Source: Dacryopinax spathularia (lineage: Eukaryota > Basidiomycota > Dacrymycetes > Dacrymycetales > Dacrymycetaceae). Taken from it: 64,000 nucleotides of DNA. Within the stretch, counting starts at the first letter, position 1; the number at the start of each line of letters is the position of its first letter. The DNA lies in assembly GCA_037974965.1 (NCBI GenBank), contig JBBPFI010000010.1, forward strand, positions 992,001-1,056,000, in the 5' to 3' direction. The position numbers and the translations under genes are program-made. The notes under the pieces were generated by a model that was not told the origin of the DNA, ran no database searches, and was given only the letters and a program-made list of their open reading frames with translations. This document shows positions 12,383 through 24,015 of this stretch, piece after piece.

Positions 12383-13802
12383 ATGGGAGCTCAGGACGTC
12401 TTCTCGGTTCCAATCTTCCTCATCATCCTCCGTGAATCGATCGAGGCTGGCATCATCGTCTCCATCCTGCTGTCATTCGTATGTGCCTCACCGCCAGTAT
12501 ATACGCACTTTCTAACATCTGACCTGCGCACAGGTCAAGCAACTCATCCTTGGCCAAGCAAAGGAGAAGCTGCCATCAACAGCACCGGTAACAACCCAGA
12601 CAACAGAGGGCAATGCAACATCCGAAGTCGGCGCTGGTCCATCAACGGCATCCGGCGAGGCAGCCGAGGTCGAGGAAATGGGCATGACCGACAAACAACT
12701 GTACCGCAAGCTTGTCTGGCAGATCTGGCTCGGCACACTCATCGGTTTCGGGATTGCTCTTTGCATCGGCGCCGCTTTTATCGCTGTCGTGCGTATCCAT
12801 CCATGTCGTCTCTCAGGCGCGTGCTTAATAGACTGGAACAGTTCTATACCAAGCTGCAAGATCTGTGGGCACAGACTGAGGATGCCTGGGAAGGTGCTTT
12901 CTCCCTCCTCGCTGCCGGTCTTATTCTCGCCATGGGCATCGCTTTCCTCAAGCTCGAAGGTTCCTCTGCCAAATGGCGCGTCCATCTCTCGCACGCTTTC
13001 AGGAAGGGCGCGAACGACAAGGAGGGCCAGGGCAGCAAGTATGCCCTGCTTATCCTGCCTATGATCACCGTGCTCCGTGAGGGTCTCGAGGCTATCGTCT
13101 TCGTCGGCGGTGTTTCTCTCTCCGAGAGCGCCAAGTCCATCCCGCTTGCCGTCGTCGTTGGTCTTATTTGCGGTGGTCTCGTTTGTGAGTATCGGCGCAT
13201 ATGTCCGTGTAAATGACAGTCTCTAATCAGGAATGTAGCCTACTTTATCTACAAGGGCGGTGCCGTCCTGGCCATCCGGTACTTCCTGATCGTCTCCACC
13301 TGCATCCTCTTCCTCGTCGGCGCCGGTCTCTTCTCACGCGCTGTCGGCTACTTCCAGACCTTCGTCTTCAACCAGGGCGTCGGTGCTGATGTCGAAGAGC
13401 TGGGTGACGGCCCCGGCTCGTACGACGTCCGCGGCAATGTCTGGCACTTGACGTACGGCAACCCTGAAAACACGCAGACCGGCGGTGGTTGGTCCATCTT
13501 CAACGCTATGTACGTCTCCTCTGCTCTTCCCCTGTCTGGTAGCAACAGATGCTGACCTTACATCCAGCCTGGGCTGGAACAACACCGCAACAATCGGCAG
13601 CATCCTCGCCTACTGCGGGTTCTGGATCGCAGTAATCGCCATCCTCGTCTACCTCAAATGGTCCGAAGGCCGCGGCCACATCCTCGGCTGGAAGTCCGCC
13701 GCCTACAAGCAGCGCCAGGTCCGCCTGGCTGAGCGTGCTAGGCCCGAGCACCAGAGCGAGGCTGATAGCGACGAAAAGGCTTCTCTGGAGTCGCCGGCGT
13801 GA
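12383..13802 (+). CDS. FTR1: High-affinity iron permease FTR1 (399 aa)
   Basis: This plasma-membrane permease takes up ferric iron produced by a multicopper ferroxidase (Fet3 type). Five exons, 12383-12478, 12534-12788, 12842-13184, 13239-13509 and 13568-13802, sum to exactly 400 codons with the stop. The two REXXE iron motifs are visible: LRESIEAG at residues 17-24 in the first membrane span, and TVLREGLEA in the later span. About seven hydrophobic segments occur. The loop after the first span holds a Thr/Glu-rich cytosolic stretch, and the C-terminal tail is charged (ERARPEHQSEADSDEK). In many fungi FTR1 sits next to its ferroxidase gene; none is seen here, so the partner must be elsewhere. 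The upstream ATCTGATAA site suggests repression under iron sufficiency. Confidence 0.96.
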
Positions 13803-14300
13803 GCGCATGCAGGGGGGTGGTCATGTGCAGTGATGTATTAACGTAACTGAACGGTTTCTTTCTTTCTTGTACGGCCGTTTAGTAGGACATAACGACAAGT
13901 GTTGAGAGTCTCCTTGAAAAGCCGAATGACTGGGTGAATTAGACTGACAATTGTAGTCCTGTCGGGTTTTGTGGTCAGGGGCGGACGAGCTGAGGGGGCC
14001 GTAGCCCAAGTTGAACTCCTGCGCGCCAGAGAGAAACTCCTTCCACAGCGTATCGACTCGATTCGAGGTCCCAAAAGTATTCTCCATCATCCAGAGTCAT
14101 GCTCCATGGTACTGTAGAACAGCATATCAAGAACACAGCATGATAGTAGTCGAATCATGTCCAATACTGATGTTAATCCTTCACGGATCATCGTCGTCCA
14201 CCACAGAAAGAAAGAAGTGGCGCTGACCCTTGTGTGCCAACTTCGCGCTGTCCGACGCGCTCAGCGATTTCTGCCTGACTCGTCCGACGTACCGTTGTGC
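13803..14300. other. Intergenic region
   Basis: Between FTR1 (3' end) and threonyl-tRNA synthetase (5' end), both on plus. No feature supported. Confidence 0.5.
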
Positions 14301-17300
14301 ATGCGAAGGCATATAGTCCAGTTCGCAAGGCACAACATACTCAGCAACAAACCCCGCATTATATCTCCTCTGTACTCTGCTCGACCTTCTGTGCTACTGA
14401 GATATCGAAGTATGGCGTCTGCGGCTGAGAGCGTCCAGACCGGCATATCGACTGCCCCGCACCCTGTTGAATCGACTAGCCAACCGGCGAAGGCGCCGCC
14501 TAATAACAATGCCCCGAAGCAGGCTAAGGCTGGGAAGAAGGATAAGGCTGCTGCTTCAGAGGGGAAGGCGCCACTCGAGGTACGCAACTTGGTGTTATAA
14601 GCTGAAAGAGATGGGCTAATCGAGTGTGCAGTTGAACCCTCCACCAGCGTACATCCAAGAACGTATCGATATGTGGAATAAGCTCAAGGCCGAACAAGAC
14701 GAGTTCTATGCTAGTGAGCCGAGCCGCCAGGTCGTCCAGGAAGGATATTGACTTTGTACGGTAGAACAACCTCGTCAAGAAATCCAGATCACCCTGCCAG
14801 ATGGGACCGTAAAGAAGGGTCTGAGTTGGGAGACGACCCCAATGAACATCGCTGAGGAGATCTCGAAGAGCTTGTCGGAGAAGGTCATCATCGCCAAGGT
14901 GCGTAGGACAGTACTGCTCCCATTGTGATCCATTCTGACAAGGTCACAGGTTGACGGACAATTGTGGGATCTGCACCGACCGCTGGAAGGCTCGTGCAAG
15001 CTGCAGCTATTGACTTTCGACGATAAGGAGGGTGCGTTGCACTTCGCCTACGCCTTGGGTGATTGCGCAGCTAACCTTCGTTGTAGGTCAGCAAGTCTTC
15101 TGGCACTCCTCCGCGCACGTTCTTGGTGAAGCTGCCGAGAGGCATTATGGCTGCCACCTCTGTATTGGGCCACCCACCGACGAAGGCTTCTTCTACGAGA
15201 TGGCAATCGAGGATCGGTGCGTTAATCCCAGTCGTGCGCAGCGGACGCATACTGATGCGGGACTAGGCCTGTCGCCGTTGGAGACTACCCGGCATTGGAG
15301 ACACTGGCAAAGAGCGCTGTAAAAGACCGCCAAAAGTTCGAGAGGCTAGTAGTGCCGAAGGAGACTCTCCTGAAGATGTTCCACGTACGCCGATATCTAT
15401 CCAATTCAGTTGCGATACATGCTGATCCCTTCTACTAGTACAACAAGTACAAGGTCGAGCTTATCAAGTCCAAGATCCCGGATGGCACCTCTACCACTGT
15501 ATACCGATGTGGACCAATGATCGATCTCTGCGTTGGGCCACATATCCCTCATACCGGGAAGATCAAAGCGTTCATGATCACCAAAGTAAGCGCTCCTGTC
15601 TTTGTCTTTCAAAGGTTGTGGCTGACTGCGAGCAGAACTCTTCGTCCTATTTCCTGGGCGACGCGAAAAACGACTCTCTGCAGCGAATTTACGGAATCTC
15701 GTTCCCGGATACAAAGCAGTTGACCGAGTATAAGCATTTCTTGGAGGAGGCTGCCAAGCGGGATCATCGAAAGATTGGCAAGGTAAGCTCGATGCGTCGT
15801 TTTAACTGATCACGTCTGACTTGGGTGGGGTTAGGAACAAGAATTGTTCTTCTTCCATGAGCTCAGCCCGGGAAGCGCGTTCTTCTTGCCGCATGGTGCT
15901 AGGATATATAACACACTCCAGGAGTTCACCAGGGTTCGTCGAGGTCTGATAACTTACATAGTCTTAAAGGAACTGATTACATTCGCGCAGAGTCAATACC
16001 TCCAGCGCGGCTTCACCGAAGTCATCTCCCCCAACATGTACAACGCCAAGCTCTGGGAGAAGTCCGGCCACTGGCAGAAATACAAAGACGACATGTTCAC
16101 CCTCGAGATCGATAAGGAGCAGTTCGGCCTCAAGCCGATGAACTGCCCTGGGCACTGCTTGATCTTTGACAGCCGTGATCGGAGCTACAAGGAGCTTCCG
16201 CTTCGGCTTGCTGACTTTGGCGTTCTGCATCGGAATGAAGCTTCGGGCGCTTTGTCTGGCCTGACTCGTGTGCGACGGTTCCAGCAGGATGATGCTCATA
16301 TCTTCTGCATGCCGAGTCAGGTAGGGTCTTTCCGCCATTTTCTGTAATGCGTGAACTCACGAGGCCTTATTCAGATCCGCCAGGAAATCGCTGGGTGCTT
16401 CGACTTCTTGCAACATATGTACGGTACCTTCGGGTTCACCTTCAAGCTCAAGCTGTCTACAAGACCGGACAACTACCTCGGCAAAATCGAGACTTGGGAC
16501 ATGGCCGAGAAGGTAGGCTGCTCATCTTTCTCTCGCTGGACCACCCGCTCACGCCCTGCCTATAGCAACTGGAAGAATCGCTCAACGAGTTCGTGCCGGG
16601 CAAGTGGGAGCTCAACCCAGGTGACGGCGCTTTCTACGGCCCCAAGATCGACATCACCATCGAAGACGCCCTTCGTCGGCAACATCAATGCGCCACTATC
16701 CAGCTCGACTTCCAGCTGCCTGAGCGGTTCGACCTCAAGTTCCGCGGACCTGAGAATGACGAGACTCAGCTGCAGAATCGGCCGGTTATGATCCATCGTG
16801 CTATCTATGGAAGTTTGGAAAGGTTCATCGCTATCTTGACCGAGCACTTTGCGGGCAAATGGCCATTCTGGCTTTCGCCAAGGCAGTGCTTGGTCATCCC
16901 GGTTGCGGTGCCTTTCGTGCGTCCCATTGCTGCCCCCGTTGCTCTGACACTCAGATCTGCCCCTAGTTCGACTATGCCACTGAGATTGCTAAGAAGCTCT
17001 GGGATGCTGGTCTTTTTGCTGAGGCTGACGTTGGTCCGGAGACTCTGCAGAAGAAAGTCCGGAATGCCGAAGTTGGGCAATGGAACTTCATCCTCAGTAA
17101 GCACTTAATGCATTATATCCTCTACCTACCTAACTCGCTGTACAGTTGTCGGGCAGGAAGAACTCGACGCCAAGTCTGTCAATGTCCGAAACCGTGACGA
17201 TACCGCTACCAAGAACCGTGGCGAGGTCATCCCCTTCGACGCTTTCCTGGAAAAGACGCTCTCGCTCAAGAAAGAGCGCCGGCTGGAGAATAAGCTCCTG

Positions 17301-17303
17301 TAG
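14301..17303 (+). CDS. THS1: Threonyl-tRNA synthetase, likely dual cytosolic/mitochondrial
   Basis: It charges tRNA-Thr. Fourteen exons can be joined. Domains in order are: a Lys/Ala-rich N-terminal extension; a TGS domain ([14 protein letters not shown]); an editing domain with the HxxxH motif ([17 protein letters not shown]) and [15 protein letters not shown]; the class II catalytic core with [13 protein letters not shown] and motif 2 [14 protein letters not shown]; and then [20 protein letters not shown] and the motif 3 area [13 protein letters not shown]-terminal anticodon-binding domain ends ERRLENKLL. The annotated start (14301) gives a 37-residue Arg/Ser-rich leader without acidic residues ([19 protein letters not shown]) before a second in-frame ATG at 14412 (MASAAES). 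The first start probably gives the mitochondrial form and the second the cytosolic one. It is convergent with CSTF2, with 61 bp between stops. Confidence 0.96.
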
Positions 17304-17364
17304 GCGACTGGGCATTACTACTGCATTGCAGGATAGGAAAACGAAGCTGGTCGTATACGTAGAT

Positions 17365-18835
17365 CTATTGCTGTAGTACACCGGCGAACTGGCTCCGCTG
17401 TTGGCATTTAATGAGATCATCGGTTTGAAGGTGTAGGATTGCAAAGGACGTACGAGCTGCATGATCGCCGCCCGCTCTGTGGGTGGTAGAGCGTTCACTT
17501 GCTCTTGCGAGAGCGATAATACCTGCATCAGCATTGCCTAAATTCAAAGTCAGCTGCGCCCGGCACAGGCGATGGATCGGGACGTACCCGTTGATCAGCA
17601 GGCAAGGGTGCAGCAGCGGCCGCCACAGCAGGTGCCGGCGCAGGTGCAGGTGGTGGGGGCACCGGCTGCCCATAGTACGCTTGCGGAGCAGGTGGGTACG
17701 AAGCGGGCTGTGGAGGAGGCGGGTAAGATGTTGGCGCAGGAGGCGGTGGGTAGGAAGCTGGTTGAGGGGCTGGGGGATAGGATGCTGGGGGAGGTGGGTA
17801 GGAAGCGGGCTGGGCAGGTGGGTAGCTGTAAGGGGCAGCTGGTGGAGGAGGTGGGATTGCGGGCTTTTGGGTAGCGTTGAGCATTCTCTTTTCTGGTCGT
17901 CAGTAGGGTGACCAGTAGGGAAGATATAGTCGGCGCACCTCTAGTATAGCAGGATCCACAATTTTGTTCATGAGCATGGCTTGGAAGAAGGCGTACGCCA
18001 GCTGAGGTTGGGCAACCAGCAATGCGCGAGCGCGATCAGGGTAGTTCGCAACGTATGCCTATGTCGACGTTAGCCCGGTTTCCCACATCAAGCCAGTTTC
18101 TAACGTACCTTCATCTGGCTCAACGTCTGCATGAGCTGCGCATGTGGGATCGACGCGAGCGCCTGACTGATCAAATCCAGCGAACTCTTCCCCGGTGGAA
18201 CAGGCACGCCCCTCGGCAAGTCATTCATGAAGTTGGCAAAATCGTTCTTCGGAGGTGGTCCTCCATAGTCGTTCTTCGCTGGGCCCCATCGACTGCCGTG
18301 TCCGCCCGGGCCATGGTCGTCCCGTGAATGGATGACGCCGTGCTGCGTTGACTTGCCCTCTACCATGGGATCGGACTCGGCGATGTCGACACGGAGCGGA
18401 CGACCTTGCACTTCGTAGCCATGCAGGTTTCGGACGGCGGACATAGCAGTCTCGTGGTCTATGAGCATACGCGATCAGCAAGATAGCAGAGGCAGAGGGC
18501 GAAGCGGGCGCACCTGGGAACTCGCAGAAACCATAGCCCTTCGGTTTACCAGTCTCTCGATCAAATACCAGCCTTCCAGGCACTCAGAACCCATGCACCA
18601 TTGGTGGCCCAGAACCATACTCACCGGAATCCCACTACAGGCCCGACTGTTCGAAACACCTCGATCAAGGCTTCCTGCACAGGAAATGGTTAGTAGTGTC
18701 CATCCTCCGATCTTCGGAACGCACTTCGGTCATCCCGTATGGGATGTTCCCCACTATCATGGCTCAATCAGCGCTGTTGTGGCAGGCTATATCTACTTAC
18801 TCACCAAATACAACTCTGGATTCTCGATGCGACAT
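17365..18835 (-). CDS. RNA15: Cleavage stimulation factor subunit 2 / Rna15 homologue (about 335 aa)
   Basis: This RNA-binding subunit of the pre-mRNA 3'-end cleavage and polyadenylation machinery recognises U/GU-rich elements. It is read from joined minus exons. An N-terminal RRM has RNP2 VVFVGNIPYG and RNP1 KPKGYGFCEFP. A hinge region (NFMNDLPRGVPVPPGKSSL to LAYAFFQAMLMNK) is the site that binds CstF77/symplekin. A Pro/Tyr-rich linker has tandem ASYPPPP-type repeats (about 70 residues), and a C-terminal three-helix domain reads LMQVLSLSQEQVNALPPTER followed by AAIMQL. The terminal exon adds RSQFAGVLQQ. Family order RRM-hinge-Pro-rich-CTD is complete. The start ATG at 18835 gives MSHRESRVVF, directly ahead of RNP2 as expected. 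Confidence 0.94.
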
Positions 18836-19245
18836 CTTGTTAGGACGTAATGTGGTATTGTAGTGATGACTCGCTCTCTAAGTTTGGCGAACTGGGTAGG
18901 CAAGCAGCGAGAAAGTCAAGTGCAAAACCCGATTGTTGGGAAGACCCTATTACTCAATTAGGACTTCAGCGGCGCGATTGGCGCTTCTTGGTTCCTAACG
19001 GTCACCATCACTCCTCGCTGTCGCACAGGACGCAATCTCCTGAACAAACGTGACCTGGATCTTGGTAACTAATGCACTCTGCAACTGGAATCACGCTCCT
19101 AGTCATTCCGGACAAAAATGTCATTGCATCATGAAACTCATAACGTCATCATTGCAGTAACGCGACAAGGTGCGACTTCCGGACGAACCCTACAAGGCAA
19201 CCAAGACGCTCCTGCGGCTCTGTGCGGACTGTTCACACATCTCTA
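18836..19245. other. Intergenic region
   Basis: Upstream region of CSTF2 and downstream of the small secreted protein gene, both on minus. Nothing else seen. Confidence 0.5.
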
Positions 19246-19829
19246 TCAAAGGGACAGGACCACGCCTGAGAGCGTGGCCGCTACTACCAACCCAATCGCA
19301 AGCTGGATGCCCGTCATATGCAACGATGGCGCACCATTCAAGTGGAGACTTGCAAGGTGTGCAACGTCAAGCTCGGGATAGGATACGTTCGGGCAGTTCT
19401 GCACGCTGTTCTTCCAGCTCCAGACTTGCCTCACACAGGCCTTGCATGTATCGCTTCCCAGGCCCATGAATTGGAGGACAGCGCATTGCATGGCTGTCGC
19501 GGCCACCAAGTTAGCGGCTTAAACAGGGAAGGAACAATATGAAGCTTACTCTCGTCTCCAGCACCCAGGAAAGAATTGACGAAAGCCAAATCGTACTGCC
19601 CCGTGCATGAAGTGTTGCATGCTGGTCCAGCAGCGGTGGGCGGCGCGGAGCAGCTATTGGGATCGCTTGCGTTGGTTGCGGGCGGGACCGTGACGTTACC
19701 CATCTGGCGCATTTGAAGGGCAAAAGCCGCAGCTTCTGCGCGTCAACATACATTCTCTCTGCTGGGCATATCAAACGCACTGGTAAACCACGTCGCCGTC
19801 AAGAGCAGTGCAAGTTTCAGGGACAGCAT
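19246..19829 (-). CDS. Small secreted Cys-rich protein with GPI-like tail (about 158 aa)
   Basis: I do not recognise a family. The model has three exons joined by two short introns (donors GTATGT and GTAAGC) from the ATG at 19829. The N-terminus MLSLKLALLLTATWFTSAFD is a good signal peptide. The mature part has seven cysteines (spacing SCS, ACNTSC, MQC, TCKAC, NC) and N-glycosylation sequons (NVT, NAS, NTS). The C-terminus ends in a hydrophobic stretch (GIQLAIGLVVAATLSGVVLSL) after Gly/Ala/Ser candidates, as in GPI-anchored cell-wall proteins. The cysteine pattern is not the eight-Cys CFEM array. The likely location is cell surface or wall. The first intron boundary is the least certain. Confidence 0.7.
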
Positions 19830-21161
19830 CTTTGGCTCTTAGATGGGGACGTGGGAGGCAGGAACTGGGTTGTTGGTGTGGTCGTGCGTCGCTCCGCACC
19901 CCCATAGTCCATCTTATACTTTCGCCTCGACGAAGAGAATGCTCCAGCCCTCTGTTGTTCGGCTCACACGACAACGGAGAGCCCCGCCTCCAACACTTTC
20001 GCGTTTCATCTTTCGCTTAGATAAGTATACAATTCCAGGGTTCAGCGGACTTAACGCTCTGGAGCTTTCGGCCAACATCCCGTGATGCGGTGTCGGAGAT
20101 GTTTTCCGTGCCGCGCGATGTTCTCCGAGTCTTTGCCTGCAGTGCGACTGGTTGCCCTGCCTCGCCAGTGATAAGAGCTGAATGGGCCGGAAAGGCGGAT
20201 GGCTTGGCGTTGAGCAGGGGATGTAGTGGTTATTTCGTAATAATGATTGTTGCATAAGGAGCACATGGTGTCCATTCGGCCACGGCTATAAGAAAGGCGC
20301 AGGAAGGAATTGTGCACGTCGCATGGTACGCGTGAATGCCTTGATTGTCTCCTCAAAAATCGCGCCTCCATGGCATGACGTTGTCTCTGGAATGTAAACT
20401 GAGGAGAGAGAGGAGGATGGGCGCTATCCCAAAAGACCTAGTGCAATATTATGATAGAGACAAGACCCCGGGCGGCAACAGTCACCGAGCCCTTTTTTGC
20501 ATCGTAGGTGGAGCATCGGCTACTCCCAACATCAGGCCATCTTGCGAGCCTGCCACCGGGTTGAGCAGATTGCAGCCATAACATGCACAAGTGCATACAG
20601 AGAAAGTGTATCCTGCGCATCGCATTGCGTTGGAAAGACGGATCCACAGATTGAGTGATAGCGACCGGTACACACGGATGAGATGTTCTGGGATAGACAA
20701 TGAGCCTGTGACAGAGCATGAATATAAGTCCATTCGAAACGGCATCATAGAAGTACGGTCGGTCGACAAAGTGTGAACGGCGGCGATTGCAGACATTTGG
20801 AAGATGATTCTCGACATTACAGGCCGTTCACTCTAGCCCAGGCCATATTTATCAGACAGTTCTAGAGCAACGGTCCCATTGCCGCAAAGAGAGCCATCCG
20901 CCTTCGCTGTGATGCAAAGGCTGGTAAAGGTCAGGAACAAGCTTTCGCTCCCGGCTCTTCATGCTCCTTCCTTTTCGGGCGCCAAAAGAAGCGGAAGCAG
21001 TTGAACCCTGACCAGGTCTTCGCTGTGAGTCCGGCATGATCATCATCAGCCAATTCCAGTCACGTTTTCTGGTCTTCTCGTTGTCGGCTTTCTCCGCTAT
21101 TCGAATCCAGATAAATAGTACGTTAGTTCAGACCACTTGGAATTAGTGGTGCATCCTTGCA
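19830..21161. other. Long divergent intergenic region
   Basis: The 1.3 kb between the secreted protein gene (minus) and BRF1 (plus) presumably holds both promoters. Open frames of 60-116 codons on both strands have no domain, signal or splice logic, so I call nothing. Confidence 0.4.
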
Positions 21162-23560
21162 ATGGTGCGTCCAACCGTTACATCCGATATGCATAGCATT
21201 GACACCTCACCAGCCACCGAAGCGCTGCGTATCATGCGCTTCCACGAACCTCATTGTCGACCAGAGCGCCGGTGTGCTCATTTGCGAAGACTGCGGTGTT
21301 GTCAATGAAGAGGATATTATTGTCGCGGAAGTGCAGTTTGGTGAGACGAGCGGTGGAGCTGCTATTGTGCAGGGCAGTCATGTTGCTGCGGGAGCTAGTG
21401 CGTATATGCGCCATCTTTCCCTATATGGAGATGCTGATCTCTTGATTCCTAGCAAGAGCGAAGTTCAACGTGCCATGGGGTCAAAGTGGCAATACAGAGT
21501 CATTAGATCAGGCGCGAAACAAAGGTGCGCATCATTCTGCTGTACACAGTGCAACATGCTGACCCTCCGCAGCACGGCAAATCCTTCAGGGACTGAGGCG
21601 ACGACTCGGTATCAGCCAAGATATCGTCGACATGGCCGAGCGCTCTTGGTTTCTCCTCTACACGCAAGGATTCACCAAGGGCAGGAAGAGCTTGCTGGTC
21701 ATTGGCGCATGTTGCTATGCTGCCATCCGGTTCCACCGAAAGCCCGTGATGCTCATCGACCTCTCAGATCTTCTCCAGGTGCGCATATATTCAGCCATTC
21801 TCCATACTTGAAGCTCAGGTTTGTTATAGGCAAACGTCTTCGAGCTTGGAACCGTATATCTGCAGCTGGTCCAGCAGCTACAGCTCAAGGACATTCAGAT
21901 TATCGAACCTGAATTCTACATTGAGCGGTTCAGCAAGTTGCTCGAGTTTGGCGAGGACAGGGAAAAGATTCGAGATGAAGCGATTCGAATCGTACGGCGC
22001 TTCAAGAAGGATTGGTTGCATACCGGTCGACGACCCTCCGGCATCTGTGGCGCTGCGCTCCTTCTTGCCGCGCGAATGAACAACTACCGACGGAGCGTAC
22101 TTGAGGTCGTGCAGGTTGTTAAGATTGCCGATACTACCTTGAAGAAGCGGCTGGAGGAGTTTGCGAAAACGCCAACCGCCAGCTTGAGCTTCGAGGAGTT
22201 TCGCAGTCATTGGCTAGAGATTGAGGAGTCCAACCCGCCCAGTTTCCAGAGGGCGAGGGAGAAGGAGCTGCTCATTGAATCGAAACCCGGCAAGGAGAAT
22301 CGGGAAGTGGGAAGGCGACGAAAGCGAAAGCGCGGGGAGCTGGAAGATGCGGAATCCTTCGCTGACAGCTCTGTCGCTGCATCGCCTGCGCCGTCCACAG
22401 CGGCCACTCTACGGCAAGGATCGGAAGAAGCACATCCGATATCCAGCCCTCCCCGCCAGCCTATCCTGGGCGAGCAAAGCTTTATGAGCATCGTGGATGA
22501 AGTTACCCGAGAAGCACGAAACGGGGATGTTGCGTCCGAGCATGAGGAAGAACCGCTTTTCCTACCTGAAGAGCCTCCCGTCAAAAGGGCCGAATCCACG
22601 TTCCCAGTACGTAGCTTGCCTCGGTATTTAGCAGGATGCTAACGCTACCTTTCTTTGTAGACATTACAGACGGTAGAGGATCCCGATCGGCTGATCGACG
22701 ACTACATTGCGTCCGAAATCACTGCTCCGCTCGAGTCGGAACGGGACGATGAGGTGATCGCCGACTCTCTTGCTCGTGCTGAAGAGCTGGAAGAGAAGCG
22801 GCTGGAGATCATGCGTCGGTCTGCGCCTGCTCCGGAAGGCGGCGAAGACTTCGAGATCGATGAAGCGGAGATCGAGTCCTATATCATGACCGAGCAAGAG
22901 GTCGAGCTCAAAGAACGGGTTTGGGTCGAGCTCAACCGTCAGTACCTTGAGGAGTGTGCCGGTAAGTTTGGAATAAGTGTCGGACAGGTGAGACAAGCCT
23001 CTAACATTTTTCCATAGCTAAGGAGGCAGCCGCGCAGGGTGAAGGGGCTCCACAGCCCAAGAAAAGAAAGGTCAGGAGTTCGAGGCCCGAACGCAACATA
23101 CGATTTGCTTACATTACGTAATCAGACCAACGGAAAACGCGGACCCAGAGATTCGACAAATGCCCGGGGCGCGACACCTGCTGAGAGTACCTATGCTCTT
23201 CTGAGCGGCACATACAACCGCAAAGGGCGTGCAAACTCGCATGTTCCTGCCAAAAGCAAGCGTATCAACTACGAGGCACTCACCAAGCTCATGGACCGCA
23301 CGCCGAAGCTTGGCGTACTTTCCCCGTCACAGAGCAAGGCGGGCTTGCGCACCCCGGCCTCTAACAAAGGCAAGCTTGCTGCGCTGCCACCACCACCGCA
23401 GGTAGAAGAAGAAGAGGAGGAGGCGGAGGAGATGGAGGTCGTGGAAGAAGAAGGTCCTTTGCCCGCGTACAAGGCTCTCCAGGGTTTGCATGGTGCAAGC
23501 GCGTACGAGGAAAGTTACGAAGAGCAGTACGACGACAGTGGTTGGCAGGAAGAGGTGTAG
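21162..23560 (+). CDS. BRF1: TFIIIB subunit BRF1
   Basis: BRF1 is the TFIIB-related factor of the RNA polymerase III initiation complex, bridging TFIIIC, TBP and Pol III. The zinc ribbon opens the protein (CVSCASTNLIVDQSAGVLICEDCG, split here as CVSC and CEDCG knuckles). Two cyclin-like repeats follow, for example DMAERSWFLLYTQGFTKGR and the DIQIIEPEFYIERFSKLLEF start of the second. Then come the conserved BRF1 homology regions (DRLIDDYIASEI and YIMTEQEVELKERVWVELNR, a TBP-binding block) and a basic/acidic C-terminus. The start is striking: the exon contains only ATG, then GTGCGT begins a 49-nt intron and exon 2 resumes CCACCGAAGCGC (Pro-Pro-Lys-Arg before the ribbon). This placement puts the ribbon at the usual N-terminal distance. 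The C-terminal half carries a Glu-rich run and ends DSGWQEEV. Confidence 0.95.
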
Positions 23561-24015
23561 CGGATTTCTTTCCGCATTTTGGGATTGATCGTTATAGACA
23601 CTTGGCATTGTATACTACCGCATCTTTTCGTTGTTGTACGGCTAGAAAAGTAGTGCATAGAATGACTCGGAGTGCACGGCTCCTGTGCACCATTCCGATG
23701 CTCCCGCAATCTCTGATTCCGTGCGGGGTAAAGACGTCCCTTTCACTTCGGGCATCTTCGCAAAGAGGCGTCATTCTCTTCCACCAACTCCACATGGCTC
23801 ATTGTCGTCTATTTCTTGCATCTCCGTGCTTCGCTTCTCACATGATCTCTGGAAGAACTATGTCGGTATCTCAGCTAGATCTGGATGTGGTAGCATGTGC
23901 TGCATTGCCGGACCGTGCTCGGACCGGTCAAGGCAACATTCTGGCGCCTTGAAGGACTAGTCTATAAGAGGTTACAAGTCTCTCGGCCTGCTGGGCAGGA
24001 CTAGCCTCGACAACA
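23561..24015. other. Intergenic region upstream of pectinesterase
   Basis: Contains the pectinesterase promoter with a TATA element at 23963. No open frame supported. Confidence 0.5.
23963..23970 (+). promoter_or_regulatory. TATA box of pectinesterase gene
   Basis: TATAAGAG lies 46-53 bp upstream of the ATG at 24016, a spacing that implies a short leader. Consistent with an inducible promoter. Confidence 0.45.
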
